The notes: generated from the letters alone by a model not told the origin. DNA of 64,000 nt from Nepenthes gracilis (GCA_033239525.1 BSYO01000035.1:2824965-2888964); one strand, 5' to 3'; positions 11,965-24,598 are shown, counted from the first letter of the stretch. Numbers and translations: made by a program.

Positions 11965-14057
11965 TCTGACGAACTGTATTTTTCTACCGAAAATTCAGTA
12001 GAGTTTCGTCTGTAATACGGACATCTGCCAATATAAGAACCTATACAGATCCCTGTAAAATACATAATATATCTAACAATCCCAACATTTGATAACATAC
12101 AACAATAACACAAAAATATATAGGATCCAAATGCCACTACTTAGTTATGGCTTCAATGTTGTGTATCTATACATAATATCGGCCCAAAAAAAGATGCCAC
12201 TAGATACCTGTTATAAACCACAATATTATGTGGAAGCACAAATAAATCCAAACGACAGCGAAAACTAAATTATCTAATCATCCGTCATTTGTACAATATG
12301 CATTAATAAACCCAACTGAAATACGAATATATACAATTAATTATAATCTATAAAAACTGTAAAGTATAAGTCTTCCAATGTGGTTTTCCAAGTCCAGGGC
12401 ATAGTCTACTTCTAGCCTCTACCCTATCTCGTCGGGAATATCAGACCTATACTAAATTGGAGACAAGGAGAAATAAGGGTGAGCTAACAGCTCAACAAGT
12501 GTATCATATTTAAAAGTAGTAGACAATATAAGTGATGTGAAGTAGAAAAAAGACATGTAATCATAAAGGAGATGCGTGAGCAGGAACATGATCAATTATA
12601 CTTTGGAGCGCAATTTACTTTTTCTTGAAATATAATTTATGTGTGATTATTCATTTTTGTGAATCAGAATCAGTAAGTCTTACTAACTAAAGGTGTGGGA
12701 GGACGAGGAAGGATCATGATGCCCCTTATGATTTAAAGTGGAATAACGTACTCAACATCCAATAATAAACTTTTGCCTAGAAAAAGCCGAACACCACGTG
12801 ATATAGCGATATGCCTATCACCCGGTCTTACAGGGTCAATAAAACGCTATCCTAACCTTCCGCGGTCTAGAAGTAGTCATCGTCCTTTCACAGTAATATC
12901 CTAAGAATTGCCAATAGTATTATCCGCTACAATATGCGGCGGAAATAATTCTCAAGTCTCTATTATAATACTAATGGCAGGCCAAGGGGTATTACTTTCG
13001 TAATACAAATCCGTGATCTTAGTTTCATGATTTCTTATTCATTTGAGGGAAGGTCTACCACAATTCGATTCACAATATCTCCATTCGAAAGAACAATTCG
13101 ATCACATAAAATATTGTGGACTTCCTCCGATCATATATACGATTATTATCTTTCCTTTGAATTTAAGCCTTTTCACAAGTTAATTGGATACATGGTCATC
13201 ATAATTCATAGGAAAGATTAGAATTTCATACCACTATTAGTCAATTATCACTTTGGGAACCTCTGGAACACTTTTCCTTCGCAACGGAACACAAATACAT
13301 TTTTTGGGGGCTTACAATTGAAGATATACAATTAGGCATAGTTTATATAATAATTAATTACGATGGAAGCATGCAAAATTCTCAATTGTCATCAGGTGAA
13401 CAGTGCCGTGTGTAAACAGTGTCGGTTACGCATAACGGATAATTCACAAAATTTTAGACATCTAATGGGTAAATTATCAAATTCAAGGCACAGGTAATTA
13501 TAATCCTAAGTCAATTTATGCATCAAACTCAACATAAAAGCTTAAATGAGGCCCGGGCACAGATTTAGGGTTTTATGAATGAAAATCCACATAAATCTAC
13601 TAAATCAGGTGTCCAATCAATAAATTAACTTATGTAGGATATGATTAATGATATTCTAATCTCAATTTATGCAAAAATCTCAAAAATCGGGGCCCGAAAT
13701 TACCCAGGCGTGGGGTTAGGGTTTGAATGTAAAAATCGAGCAATTCCTATAAATTTGGACATGAAATTCACATATATGCATAATTAAGGTATAGGTATCA
13801 TATATACATACATGGGTCGAGTATTTGGATAATAATACCCGAAGAGGATCGAACAAAACTAAAAAAAAACGGAAGAAAATGATATGAGTGTACTTTCTCG
13901 ACTCAATATATAATTTTTCTAATTAGCTTGAAGTCAGAATCAGACCCGAGAGCTTACGTTTGCCCATTTTTCTCTCTTCTCCCTCCCTCTCTCTTTTTAA
14001 GCAAAGCCACTGCTAATTTCTGAAACCCCTCCCCCGAACTGCCTCTCCTTTTCCCTA

Positions 14058-14096
<39 letters not shown>

Positions 14097-14286
14097 TCTA
14101 TTACTTAAATTTTAAAACCCAAATCGATACTCAACGACGGCACGGGCACACTTCGGGTGCTGGCTCAACTAATCCAAATATCCTTTAAAATTTTTATCAT
14201 ATTTAATTAATTTTTATTACACCAAAATTATCTAAAATAATAATAAATAATTTCAATTAAATTGGATGAAAATTCAGAATATTATA
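11965..14286 (-). mobile_element. Solo LTR B with perfect 5-bp target duplication
   Basis: Starts tctgacgaactg (decayed TGTGACAGACTG) and ends gaatattata (decayed TTACA). It is flanked by identical GGCTA at 11960-11964 and 14287-14291, a clean target-site duplication inside the host retrotransposon. Internal landmarks match copies A and C, including ccgaaaattcagtagagttt near 11988, gggtgagctaacagctcaac near 12477 and aacgctatcc near 12843. A (TTA)n microsatellite lies at 14058-14094. No coding content. Confidence 0.85.
14058..14094. repeat. (TTA)n microsatellite
   Basis: About twelve uninterrupted ATT/TTA triplets near the right end of solo LTR B. Confidence 0.95.
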
Positions 14287-14291
14287 GGCTA

Positions 14292-17200
14292 GGCTTCGAT
14301 ACATGCAAGTAACAACGTCATCTAGATAGGATAAAGCACCAAAGTGGTAGCATGCAAGCGACGACCTATGATTTCGCCAGAGTCCTATGGCCATGGCATG
14401 AAAACCTAGTCACTCCGAGCTAGGCTCACCTATTATCATGCCACGACATGCTCTAAGGAGGATGAGTACGAGAGAGCCAAGGCAGCCACATAAAAAAAGG
14501 GAGGTAAAAATTGCCCTCGAGAGTAGTAGTGCCAGCAAGGATGAACACATTGGCCTACCTGCCCCGTTGCAAAACAAAGATATGTAGAGCGGGCTGACTA
14601 CACGAGTAAGACGCAAAAGCTACTTGCTTCTCAGAAGGGAGACCATCTTCCGATTGGGGGCTCAGAGTGAAACCTCATAACCGGTCTATCGACGTCCTTC
14701 GACTCCTCTGCCACTCAACCCCAGGCGGCTCAGGTGGGAGGGATGACAGCGATTAAAGCAGTAAAAAAGAATATCAAGACCAATGGCACGCCCCATGCAA
14801 CAATAATCAAGACAAGGATTGGGTAGAAGAGTTCAGTGCACGAGGAAAACACAGCAACAATAATGAATATCGTTGGATTATTTTATTAAAAGTCAAATCA
14901 TACATTGACGACATCCAACAGCCTTGAACAAAACAAAGAAACTACACACGCCTACAAGCTACCCGGAACAGTCACCCCCAGAAGAGCGCGGCCCCTTTGC
15001 CGGGAAGTCGATGAGGTCCTCTCGGCGTTTGGCTCTAGTGTTCCTTACGTCAAGATAGCCAGCAGGAAAATTCAAAATGGCCAAAGAAACTATCTGCCTA
15101 CAGAATTGGACGCCTTCTTGAAATCACCCCCTCAGCAGCGAAGCCACCTCCTCTCCAGCTCGGGGCTTGTGCCTATCAAATCGATGAACCATTATTGACC
15201 CTCCCGAGCTCATCCTCGAGAGAGGCAATCCGAGCAAGGGCCTAGTGGAGGTAGTTCGTCCGCTTCTAACTTTGTAGCACCCTCGTAGCGCCGTCGACGA
15301 CAACATTAACCCTTCACTCCATCTCTCCTTTGTTGACGCGATCCCATAGGAGGCAGGCCATCTCTTGCTTCAAAAAACGAAAGTCCTTCAATCTGTGGAG
15401 CATCCCCTGTGACAACCAAGAGAAAGAAAAGGAGTAATTAGGCGAAAGAGCCACCGAGAAGCACAACCGGGAATGGCAAGAGTTTGCAGAATTTTACCCC
15501 ATGGCCCAAGGGTGAGAAGATCCGATAGACCCAAGGCCAAGAGGTCCCCCTAAAACCTCTTGGTGCACCAGAGTATGGGCACCCAGGCGGGGCTCTGCTC
15601 CACCAGCAACGATGCTCTCTGAGATGGCGGCTCCCATCTCTTCCGACGTCCGTTCATTGTCACTACTCCCTTTTGTCGAAGGCATAGAGGTAGAAGGAGG
15701 CAGCACCTTCGATGAGGAAGCAAACAAAATGGGAATGGCAGCAATATCATGGTAAACCATCTGAAAAAGTACCAAGAAAAACGACAGAGTGAAGCTTAGA
15801 AAATTCTTATAGAGAAAGAAATGAAAGCATACACAGAGCAGAAGGGACGGTGAAGAAAGGGACTGGCATGGTGTTTATATGGCCAACCTCCATGGAGCTA
15901 AAGGGACACATCGCCATAATAGTAGCAACACGTGTCCTCACCTCAGAACGCCACGATGCGTCCCATCACATACGCTTTATGAAAGGCGTCGCATCGCCTC
16001 CACAATCAATGCACTCTAACACTTTGATTGACATGACGGCTACATGATGCCAGCAACAATTGCCAAGCGCATCACACTCAACTCACCAGCCGGCCGCAGG
16101 CAACCTAGACAAGTTTGAGGTCGGGTTGGCCAACAAGCAATGGTTTTCGGAGGGGTGACCATGGAAGTATCACGTGACAACAGCACGCAATCTGGAGGGC
16201 CTTAAGCCTAGGTCCGCCCGCTCTTCCCTAGCCAGGTTCCTAGCCGAGTGGCCAAAGGCTGACCTAAGACCGAGGTGTCTAAGGCCCCTCTCATCATAGT
16301 GTCACAGATCTGAATTGAAGATGGAGGAAGACCAAAATATTCCCACCGTTCACAACATGCAAGAATGTCAGGGTCGCATACAGTAAGGAAGAACTTGGCA
16401 TTCCTAGAATCTGAAAGGCCTACATGGAACCTCTCAATCTCCCTTCAGTCATGTGCATGTGCCCAATAAGTCAGCAAGCCGCGACTGACACTCCCGAACT
16501 CATCCTCAAGAGACACAATCCGATTCTTAGCCTTTGAAAGCCCCTGAGATCTTGTCTCACACTCGGACGAGCTTTAGTTGATGAGGTCGAGCCGCCCTAA
16601 CTCTGAAGCACCCCGACAATAGCAATGTCAACCTGGTACTCCATCACCCAGAAGGCAGCTCTCACCCAAAGGAGGTGAGCAACTTCATCCTCCAAGCCAG
16701 CAAGGTGCCCCTGGACTCGCTGAGTCTTGGAAGTGATTGATTGGCAGTACCCGATTTGGCATATTCGGGGTTGATTCAATTGGCTGTCCCCTGACCAAAC
16801 ATCAAGCAGACCATTGTGCGTCAGATCTCCATAAAAATGAATCGATAAGTCGGTGGCAATCAACGGAATGCGACTGCATGCAAGCATTTCAACCGTCCAA
16901 AAATCATGCGGCAAAGTCAAAAGACATAAGGCAAAAAAAAAGAGCACTGCTCCGAAAGTTTCATTCATTAACTTCCTTTACGAAGTACGAAATTTATATC
17001 AGTAAACGTACGTAGCGAAAAAAGCAAAATGAAGCACATGGAACAATAACCCGATGATGTCGACCCAAAACTGATTCTGGGAGGTCAAGCTCAAGCAAAA
17101 TAGCTGCAACAGAGGTGCCCAACAACCATCCTTTACCCACTAGCTGAAGCGCCTAGATCATGGGCCAGACATCATAGGAGATGATTGGGAAGCCATTCCC

Positions 17201-18055
17201 GAACGAGGGGAGGGGCAAGATGCCACCACCCTCGCGAGGAAGGCTTCCCACCAGGAGATCCTCTACCGAGATCGACCGTAACCCCCAAGGGTAAAGTCCG
17301 GCCCATAGTGGTGTCGACGGTTCGACTTCAGCGGAACTCTAGAGGCACCATCTCCAGCAAGCTCGACAAGCGACCGTCCGACAAAAGGAATCGAGAATCG
17401 AGTGCTCCCCCAAAATCCGAGATGGTAGAAGTGGAGCACTCGTGCCTCGAAGTTCCTCCAGAGGCTTCGCTATCGGATGCTAGCGTGGAGGAGGAACATG
17501 GTAGAGGCTCAACAACCGAGCCACCCCCGTCACGACAAGGGAACAACCTAACAAGGGACATGGCAACGAGCTTTAATTGCAACTTCGAGCCTCCTAAAAC
17601 TCCCACCGATCTTGAACGACGGTGACATGGACTTTGAGTGCAACTTTCGGCCTTGGAAGACTTCCACCGATCCTCTATCCTGGTGGCCCAGGACCCTCTC
17701 CTTGCTCAATCGCTCGCATCATTTGGCTGATGGAAGAACGATCTATGCGATAGAGCATGAGAGGTCCTCCTATTTATAGCTATAGCAAAGGTCGATGAGG
17801 TATTAATGCAAAGGGCCACGTTCGTAGCACCTTCAGCAACGGATCAGCACCAGAACTTGAGGGCTACCCCGAAATCTTTTCAAGTAAGCTCAGTGCTGAT
17901 GGCACCCTGCACAAAAAGTAGCGAGATACACGGGTAGGGAAAGCCTTGAAAGGAAGTGTCTTGAAAGGAACATATAAGATGGCCCACACAAAAACGTCTA
18001 ATCATAGCGTATACTGGGAACTGGCGAAGTACAGTCACTTGGCATAGGGGGATAG
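14292..18055. other. 3' internal region of the 12.7-kb element; possible antisense frames
   Basis: GC content is higher than in the surroundings. No + strand pol motif is recognised. Open frames occur at 14905-15198 (+), 15494-15775 (-), 16597-16968 (-), 17185-17625 (+) and 17328-17606 (-). The minus-strand stretches contain leucine- and glutamate-rich runs such as HLAGLEDEVAHLL. Some plant Tat-lineage gypsy elements carry an extra antisense ORF between pol and the 3' LTR, so this could be its remnant, but I cannot assign homology. The 146-codon + frame (17185-17625) is rich in Ser, Pro, Arg and Glu with no recognised domain. Confidence 0.4.
18044..18055 (+). other. Polypurine tract before the 3' LTR
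   Basis: The run ataggggga with its flanking tag directly abuts the TG start of the 3' LTR at 18056. Such a tract primes plus-strand DNA synthesis in LTR retroelements. Confidence 0.6.
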
Positions 18056-19093
18056 TGATTGGTCTAGTAATATGTTGATCCAGCCAAGTCATGGGCCGAA
18101 CCGTTTGTGTGAAGAAGGGCGATGGTCCAACAAGCAGCGCCCAAGGCCCCTGGAAGGAGACCGATCCTATCCAACCCAGTCACCACCATAATAACAAAGA
18201 TGAGGCTCAGGGAGCAATGGGTCAATGGGACAATCATCAATAGCCCAACTAGCAACACAGACAGATGGACCATCAAGAAGCCTCCCAACCAGGCAGCTAA
18301 TAGGGCAGGCAGAGTATACGCATCTTGTGGTCAAAGTATACGTATGCAAGTGCCACCTGCAGTAGCCTGATGAATGACTCAAGAGAACCACTCATGGCCA
18401 TCTCACTATCATAAGGTGACAACTAACAATAGCAGCTCCCGTTAACGCCCTAGTAGCTAGCAAATCCTAACAAGACATCTATCGTAAGTCTTAGTGCCAA
18501 ATGCATCTCTATGAAGTGTTATAAATCCCCCAGACCATTAAAGGGAAAGAAAGAGTTTTTCGAACACAAAGGATGAGAGAACTAAGCTCTCTTCCCCTAC
18601 TACAGTTCTCTCTTTGTCTTCATTCCTATTGAGCCACTCACTGAGTGAGCTCCTAGTGAGCTACATACCAAGTGCACCCCTAGAGAGTTACATACCAAAT
18701 GCACCCATAGTAAGCCACTCTCCAAATGCAATCCTAGTGAGCCACTGGCCACGTGTAATCTATCGGAGTCTAGTCCTCCATCTCTCTAAGCCACCTCCTA
18801 TCAGGCGTATAATAGGAGCCCAGTCCTCCTCTTACATTCCTTATATAAATGTAACTCTACATTCTCTCACATTCTCTTTATATTTTTTTATTTCTTTAAA
18901 AAGATTTCTTATTTGAGTATCGGAGAATAAACCGAGTGAGTCTTGCCGATCATCTAACCTCTTGTTTACAATTTGTAGTGCACAGGTTCCACGTTAGTAG
19001 AGACAGACACTTAACCTATTCTAATTCGACTCATAATAAAAGATCGAGTGGTTTCGTAATCCGTACAGTAATCCGAATATCAGGGATGCATCA
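18056..19093 (+). repeat. 3' LTR of the 12.7-kb element
   Basis: Begins tgattggtctag and ends gggatgcatca. It mirrors the 5' LTR through the conserved gcatgcacatgc-like, cccagaccatt and fivefold 'agtgagcc' regions. Its 27-bp minisatellite (18632-18739) has four units against six in the 5' LTR. The small open frames over it are not genes. Confidence 0.85.
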
Positions 19094-19098
19094 GTTTC

Positions 19099-20771
19099 TA
19101 AATTATATATTAAAATTTTTGTATACCCATAATTTTTATTGTATATCATATATTTGAAAAAAAAACTTTGCATTTAATTTGAAAAAGGAATTATTTTCTC
19201 CGATATGAAAAAAATAAGAATGTATTCATATTTGAATAGAGTTTTTAGCTTAATAAATATAAATTATTGTAAAGATTTAGCAGAATATATTTAAATATAT
19301 GTTAGTACATTGTTAACAAATTAAAGGTTGAACCTATTATCTATGAATCAGAAAAGTGACATGTGATCTCGACTATAGTGATTATTTGTAATCGTCTCAC
19401 TCATAAGTCATGAATAGTGATGTACGATTTTTGACTATTTGAAAACAATCATAATTCAAAATTTGATATTCGCTATTAGTTAGTGAGTTCATCACCGACT
19501 TTTGATCATTTATATGTTAGTATAATTTTAGTATAATTTATATATTTGAACAGTTTTGACATGTTTGATTATGGATATATGAATTTGACGTAATTATGTA
19601 TTGATACTGATTTTGGCATACATAATTATTAGTATTTAGCTTTTGTATAGTTTATCAAAAATTGATATTATCTGCATTTTGGACGTTTGATCATGTTATT
19701 ATTTTAATATTTTTTATTGGTATATGTATACATATATATATATATATTGCTGAGTTTTAAACTGATTGTTGCCTCTATTTTTGCTAATCTTCCAAATCAA
19801 TGGGTTTAGATTATCTTGTAGACAGTTTGGATTGAGAGAATGCTATTTGAAAATCAGTTTTAGAGTGGTTCAACGATTTAATATTTTATTATAATTTAAT
19901 GGTTTAAAATAGTAACTTTCAGCATTTAGTTATTTTAATTTATATTTTGTATCTGGTTGATAATAATGATAATGGAAATTTATGGGTTTAAACAATATCT
20001 TCGATTAATTTTAATTTTGATACTTTAATTTCAATTGAGATATTTTTTCTTATATATGGTTTGAGGTCAATTAGTTATTAATATTTTGAGACACTTTTAA
20101 ATGTGACTTTTAGATCTTATAGTTTGCTAATTATATATTATTTGGACAGTTTAACGGTATTTGATGTAAATTTATATTCTGGTGTCGTTTTGTGTTTTAA
20201 GCCAATTGATTAAACAATTGATTTTTAGATTCAAATCTAAATTGAAATTAGGATAATTACGGAGATTAAGATGATTAAGGATTAATGAATAAGTTAATTT
20301 TGATACGGGCACATGATACTACTTCTGTTAGGACTATTTCTCCTTTATGTATGTTGTTTAATATATATGAACCGAGTATATAAAGTTAGGCTCCAACTGG
20401 ATTGCTTGCCTTTGAACCAACATGACTTCTCTAGCCGATCTAATTGTATGTAATATACATCCATTAATATAATAACATCTATTAATGAAATAGCTATCTA
20501 ATAGAAATATAAGAGCGGTATAGCTGACGCTTGATCTCTATAAATTTGTACTTAAAACAAGTTTAAATTTAATTATTAATTTTATAAATAACAAATAAAT
20601 AAATATCAATTGATATAACATTAACTAAATTACTTCCTTATTGCTACAATCTACTACAAATATTAGCTTTTATAGAAGAAGTAGAGCATGAACTCAACAT
20701 ATAATTCTACATGATTCTACGATATACATTACATTACTAAAGCTATTGCAGAGAGTACGCACGCACCGCAG
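19099..20771. other. AT-rich intergenic DNA, 3' flank of the glycine-rich protein gene
   Basis: No exon, RNA gene or intact transposon is recognised. It contains T/A-rich low-complexity sequence and a short (ta)n run near 19733-19747. The 3' untranslated region of the minus-strand glycine-rich gene should begin at its right edge. Confidence 0.5.
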
Positions 20772-21566
20772 TCAATTTTTTTCAGAGAAGGGTGAAGGCT
20801 GCGGAATGGGTCCTGAAGAGCCGCCGGATCCACCACTTCCACCGCCTCTTCCGCCTCCATGGCCACCAGCTCCGAAACCATGCCCACGGGCTCCATCACC
20901 ACCCCCCGATCCGTATCCGAATCCGTAACCCGATCCACCAGAACTCCCAGAACCAAAACCGTATCCGAACCCACGACCAGACCCGCTCGATGACCTACCA
21001 GAGCCAGCACCGTACCCCCACCCGCTTCCCGGCCGTGAACCCCAGCCCCAGCGGTAGTCCCAGTTCGGCCCGTGCCCCGATCCCGTAGCCCCTGTTGGAC
21101 CTTCACTACCTGCACCAGAAGGAGCTGGTGTAGATGACATATCTGGAGACTCCTCCCTGCCACCGCCGCGCCCACCAGCTCCGAAACCATACCCACCGGC
21201 TCCATCACCAACCCCTGATCCGTATCCGAATCCGTAACCCGATCCATCAGCACTCTGAGAACCAAAACCGTATCCAAATCCACGACCTGACCCGCCCGAT
21301 GATCTACCAGAGCCACTCCCCGGCCGTGAACCCCAGCCCCAGCGGTAGTCCCAGTTCGGCCCGTGCCCCGAGCCCGTGGCCCCTGTTGGACTTTCACGAC
21401 GTGCACCAGAAGGAGCCGGTGTAGATGACATATCTGGAGAGTCCTCCCTGCCACCGCCGCCCCCACCACCATCTCTGCAACCGTCTGCACCGCCGGTGTA
21501 ATTAGCCCAAGAATCTGTAGCTAGTAAGAAGAGGAGGAAAAGAGAGAGATTTGTTTCCGTCTTCAT
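20772..21566 (-). CDS. Secreted glycine-rich protein, cell-wall structural type
   Basis: A single-exon frame of 264 codons. Residues 1-21 form a signal peptide (basic Lys2, hydrophobic LSLFLLFLLA at 8-16, likely cut after SWA). The mature part is mostly Gly with Ser, Tyr, Phe and Trp. It is built from two repeats, roughly residues 40-137 and 138-239. Each opens with SPDMSSTPAPSG, continues with GHGPNWDYRWGWGSRPGSG, then runs of GFGYGFGS and GYGFGYGSG; repeat 2 has a seven-residue WGYGAGS insertion. The tail (about 240-264) is GGSGGS-rich and ends PQPSPFSEKN. Secreted glycine-rich proteins with an NWDYRWGWG block occur widely in plants and are annotated as cell-wall structural proteins; the exact function is unknown. 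GC content is far above the flanking DNA. The Met at 21566 is preferred because the signal peptide follows at once. Frames on the opposite strand and in the -2 frame are shadows of the repeat. Confidence 0.85.
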   Translation of the reverse strand: MKTETNLSLFLLFLLATDSWANYTGGADGCRDGGGGGGGREDSPDMSSTPAPSGARRESPTGATGSGHGPNWDYRWGWGSRPGSGSGRSSGGSGRGFGYGFGSQSADGSGYGFGYGSGVGDGAGGYGFGAGGRGGGREESPDMSSTPAPSGAGSEGPTGATGSGHGPNWDYRWGWGSRPGSGWGYGAGSGRSSSGSGRGFGYGFGSGSSGGSGYGFGYGSGGGDGARGHGFGAGGHGGGRGGGSGGSGGSSGPIPQPSPFSEKN

Positions 21567-21647
21567 TGGCCTATCGAAAATTCTCCTTTGTCTGTCTGAA
21601 AATTTGTGAATGCACAGATGTCAAATGTGTCCTATTTGTAATGAGAG

Positions 21648-21850
21648 GGTTCCCACATCATTTAAAATGATGGGGTGTATTTTTTTTTAATATAAATTAT
21701 TTATTTTTAAATAAATAATTATAATTTAATTATTTTTTTAAAATAAAAAATAATTAAAATTAATTTTAAATTATAATTATTTATTTAAAAATAAATAATT
21801 AAAATATAAAAAAAATTTCTCAACTTCTTAAAAGATGAGCCACACCCAAC
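21648..21850. repeat. AT-rich fold-back (MITE-like) in the glycine-rich gene's upstream region
   Basis: Arms 21695-21728 and 21767-21800 are near-perfect inverted copies of aattatttatttttaaataa followed by ataattataattta. Outward of them, tcatttaaaatgatggggtg on the left is imperfectly complementary to ttcttaaaagatgagccacac on the right, so the whole 200-bp segment can fold back. It begins about 80 bp upstream of the start codon. No target duplication was identified, so MITE identity is inferred. Confidence 0.6.
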
Positions 21851-23993
21851 AATCAGTCTTAGTTGGGTGGCCGTGGGGCACCCGTGATTTGCACTAAATC
21901 ATCCGTGGGGTACGTGGCCTTTGTACGAGAGGAGGAGGAAATGGAACATAAAAATATTTTAAAAAATATTTTTTTAGATTTTTTTAATAATATTTTTAAT
22001 TAATATAAAATTTATTTATTTATTTTGATATGAATTTATTAATGCAAATAAATTAATTAAATATTTTATTATTTAAAAATATTTTAAAATATCTTAAAAT
22101 ATATCCCTAAAATATGAGTATGATTCAAACTATCAATATCACTAATCCATTCAGATTCCCACCACCGCCTTCTAATCCATGGTGACTTTAAAACAGTTAG
22201 TTGATTTCGAGGATAGAAAGATATTCATCTTATTTTTTATTTTTTTGGAGAAAAATCGTTATTAATAGGTGGAGTGTTAATTTTTTTAATCAATTAGGTA
22301 ATAATAAGTAATAAGGAAAAAAATATTTATAGTAGAAATTATAAAAAAAAAATAGGCATTCATATACGTAAAAGGAAGTCTCTATACAATAGTAGAATTA
22401 TTATCGTATGACTTAAAATAATAAGTTTAAGTCGTAAATGACCTCTCTTTTATAATTTCATATAAAATCACACACCAAAAATTAAAAATTATTCAATCTG
22501 TTTTATTTAAAAATCATTATAAGGAATTGAACATAATAATATATTTGAATGTTTTAATATATTCAAGCACATTTAATGATTACATCTACTTCTACTGGTA
22601 ACAAAAGGAAACGGTATTTTGGTATAATATTATTAAGAGTATATATAACTTTGCCTCACAGTTGGCCTTTTGGCCATTGATTCTCGATTTTTAATATGTT
22701 TTAAATTTTTAAAATTTTTACATGTATTATATTTAATATCTGAAATATTTTGACCATTGAAATTTGTGGATTTTGTACGATATTTAGATTTATCTGTGTT
22801 TGTATATTTAAGCCACTTGAAATTGTGAAATTTAGACCACGGATAATTTCATAAAATTAAATTATTTAGTATTCATATATGGATTACATATTTTATGTAC
22901 GAAATCCTGATTTGGATTACATGTTTAGAATTTAAACATATTAAATTTTAATATGATGTTTTTAGTTTTACGAGCATATTATCTAATTTATACATATAAT
23001 TTGTATACGTAAATATATACTTGTTGAGTTTTAAGTTTGTAATTTTATCCTATTTTCAAACCGTTCATATTAGAAAGCATTAGGGTTACTTGTAGGATCT
23101 TAGATAAAGAATATCAAAGTCTTTTATTAATTTATTGTTGGATATATATTTGGATTTATTTTGAGATTTTATTTAAAATTTATTTAGTTGATTTATTTAT
23201 GATCTGTAATATTGGGAGATATTTTTATCAGTATTGATATTTGTACAGATTATATACCATAATTATTGGACAATTGGTAGATATTTTCTTTATGAATAGG
23301 TTTAGTATGAACAAATTATGAAATTAATTTATTTGAGAGCCAAAGAGAATTGTTTCGTCAAGTCCTCTATCTGCTGTTGAGTTGCAGGGATATTATATTG
23401 TCTAAATTTGGTATTGTTTGGGGTTTGACCGTGTGACTTGGGTTTTATCTAATTTTAAAAAATTAAAATAAAAAATATATTTAAATATATTTAATTATAT
23501 ATTCAATTACCTACTCGGGTTAGAGTTGTGACACAACCATTTCACATACCCTACACATATAAGGAGATTTGTGGTGCGAACTTTTATTTTGAGGCATTCA
23601 TATATGCATGATTGTCAATATGATTATTCTATTTTTTATTATCTCATTTCGATTCCTATATAATTTGCTTTTCCATTAGAAATAAAATAAAATGAATTGT
23701 GGGTCTTGACGAAATCTAAAAATCACTTTGAATTATCACTTATTCATCTGGGGTTTGTATTTACACCTCAGTACAGATACAAAGTTTTACAAATATAGTA
23801 GTCTGCTTAAATAACTAATATGATGTTAGAAACGAGGGTCTCGATATTCATTCTAACTTATTCTTGATGAGGTTAGAACTATCTCTTTCTCTCATTCTCT
23901 CTATTTAGATTAGACTATTAATGAGAAGGAATCAATATGAATACTTTCTTAAATTATCTACAACATGAATGATGGTTAATACTTGATGTGTCC
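21851..23993. other. AT-rich intergenic DNA, possible old LTR fragment
   Basis: No gene is recognised. The stretch ending at about 23535 with gggttagagttgtgacac resembles the end of a TGTGAC-type LTR, but no partner end or target duplication was found. The remainder is low-complexity A/T sequence. Confidence 0.4.
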
Positions 23994-24598
23994 TCGGGTC
24001 TAGGTAATTGTGCGGATTATGGAGCTTTCACGTTCCTTACGTCGGATTAAACACGAATGGATCTAATCTCCGCGTCTATCAACTTGAGCCCTACGCACCA
24101 TAAATAGTTAACATGAAGTCAGAGAATCAGAGAGACTCACTCTCAAATTTATCTTTCGACGCTCAAATTAGTAATCGTTTCAAAAGAATAGAAAGATGCG
24201 AGAGTATGGAGATATATGAAATACAAAAGGGGTGGAGTTCGTATGCAGGGGTGTGAGTGAGAATTAGAGGAGGCTTTGGCTCCTGTTGTGCACACAAGGA
24301 GTGGCTCATTATGATTGCTGTTCTGAGTGACATTTCTCCGAGGAAGGAGAGCTAGGTTCCTTTTCTACCTTTTGAGATTAGGTTTGAGCATGCGTTCGAA
24401 GCTGAACTTGTCTCCCCCTTCTCTCCGATGGAGGAAAAGGGTATTTGTAGTGCTTCATAATGAAGACTTTGGGCGCTGAAGTTGGTGACAGATGTTTTGC
24501 TTAGGTTCACCGCATGTTGGGCGCTGGCGATGGCCATCGGTGTCAGATGTCGTCTTGTGATGGAGGGGAGATCGTCGTCGAGCATGGTCGACACTGGT
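23994..24598 (-). mobile_element. LTR fragment, antisense, part 1 (3' end side)
   Basis: Reads as the reverse complement of the 3' part of the 6359-type LTR. The plus strand has tgatgtgtcc (LTR tip gatgcatca reversed), gtgcggattatgg, then gagactcactctcaaattta and tcgacgctcaaatt, matching ttgagcgtctgaggataaat then gtgagtctcac at 7265-7303. It is interrupted at its right side by solo LTR C and probably resumes at 26997. Confidence 0.55.

Larger units (their letters stand above)
6359..19093 (+). mobile_element. LTR retrotransposon, Ty3/gypsy-type gag, pol not seen; disrupted by two solo LTRs
   Basis: The element spans 12.7 kb including nested insertions. Seen: a 5' LTR (6359-7448) and a similar 3' LTR (18056-19093), a primer-binding site directly after the 5' LTR, a purine tract directly before the 3' LTR, and flanking 5-mers atttc (6354-6358) and gtttc (19094-19098), a target duplication with one mismatch. 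Removing solo LTRs A and B leaves about 7.9 kb. The interior holds a broken gag near 10440-11090. I found no reverse transcriptase, RNase H or integrase motif on the + strand, so it resembles a non-autonomous gag-only element. Both LTRs carry many substitutions, implying an old insertion. A profile search could still find a decayed pol. Confidence 0.85.

Noticed and set aside
20729..21490. A 253-codon frame overlapping the glycine-rich gene in another minus frame, and plus-strand frames at 20746-21424
   Set aside because: They lie on the GC-rich repeat of the glycine-rich gene. Only the 20772-21566 frame has a start with signal peptide and the expected NWDYRWGWG blocks.
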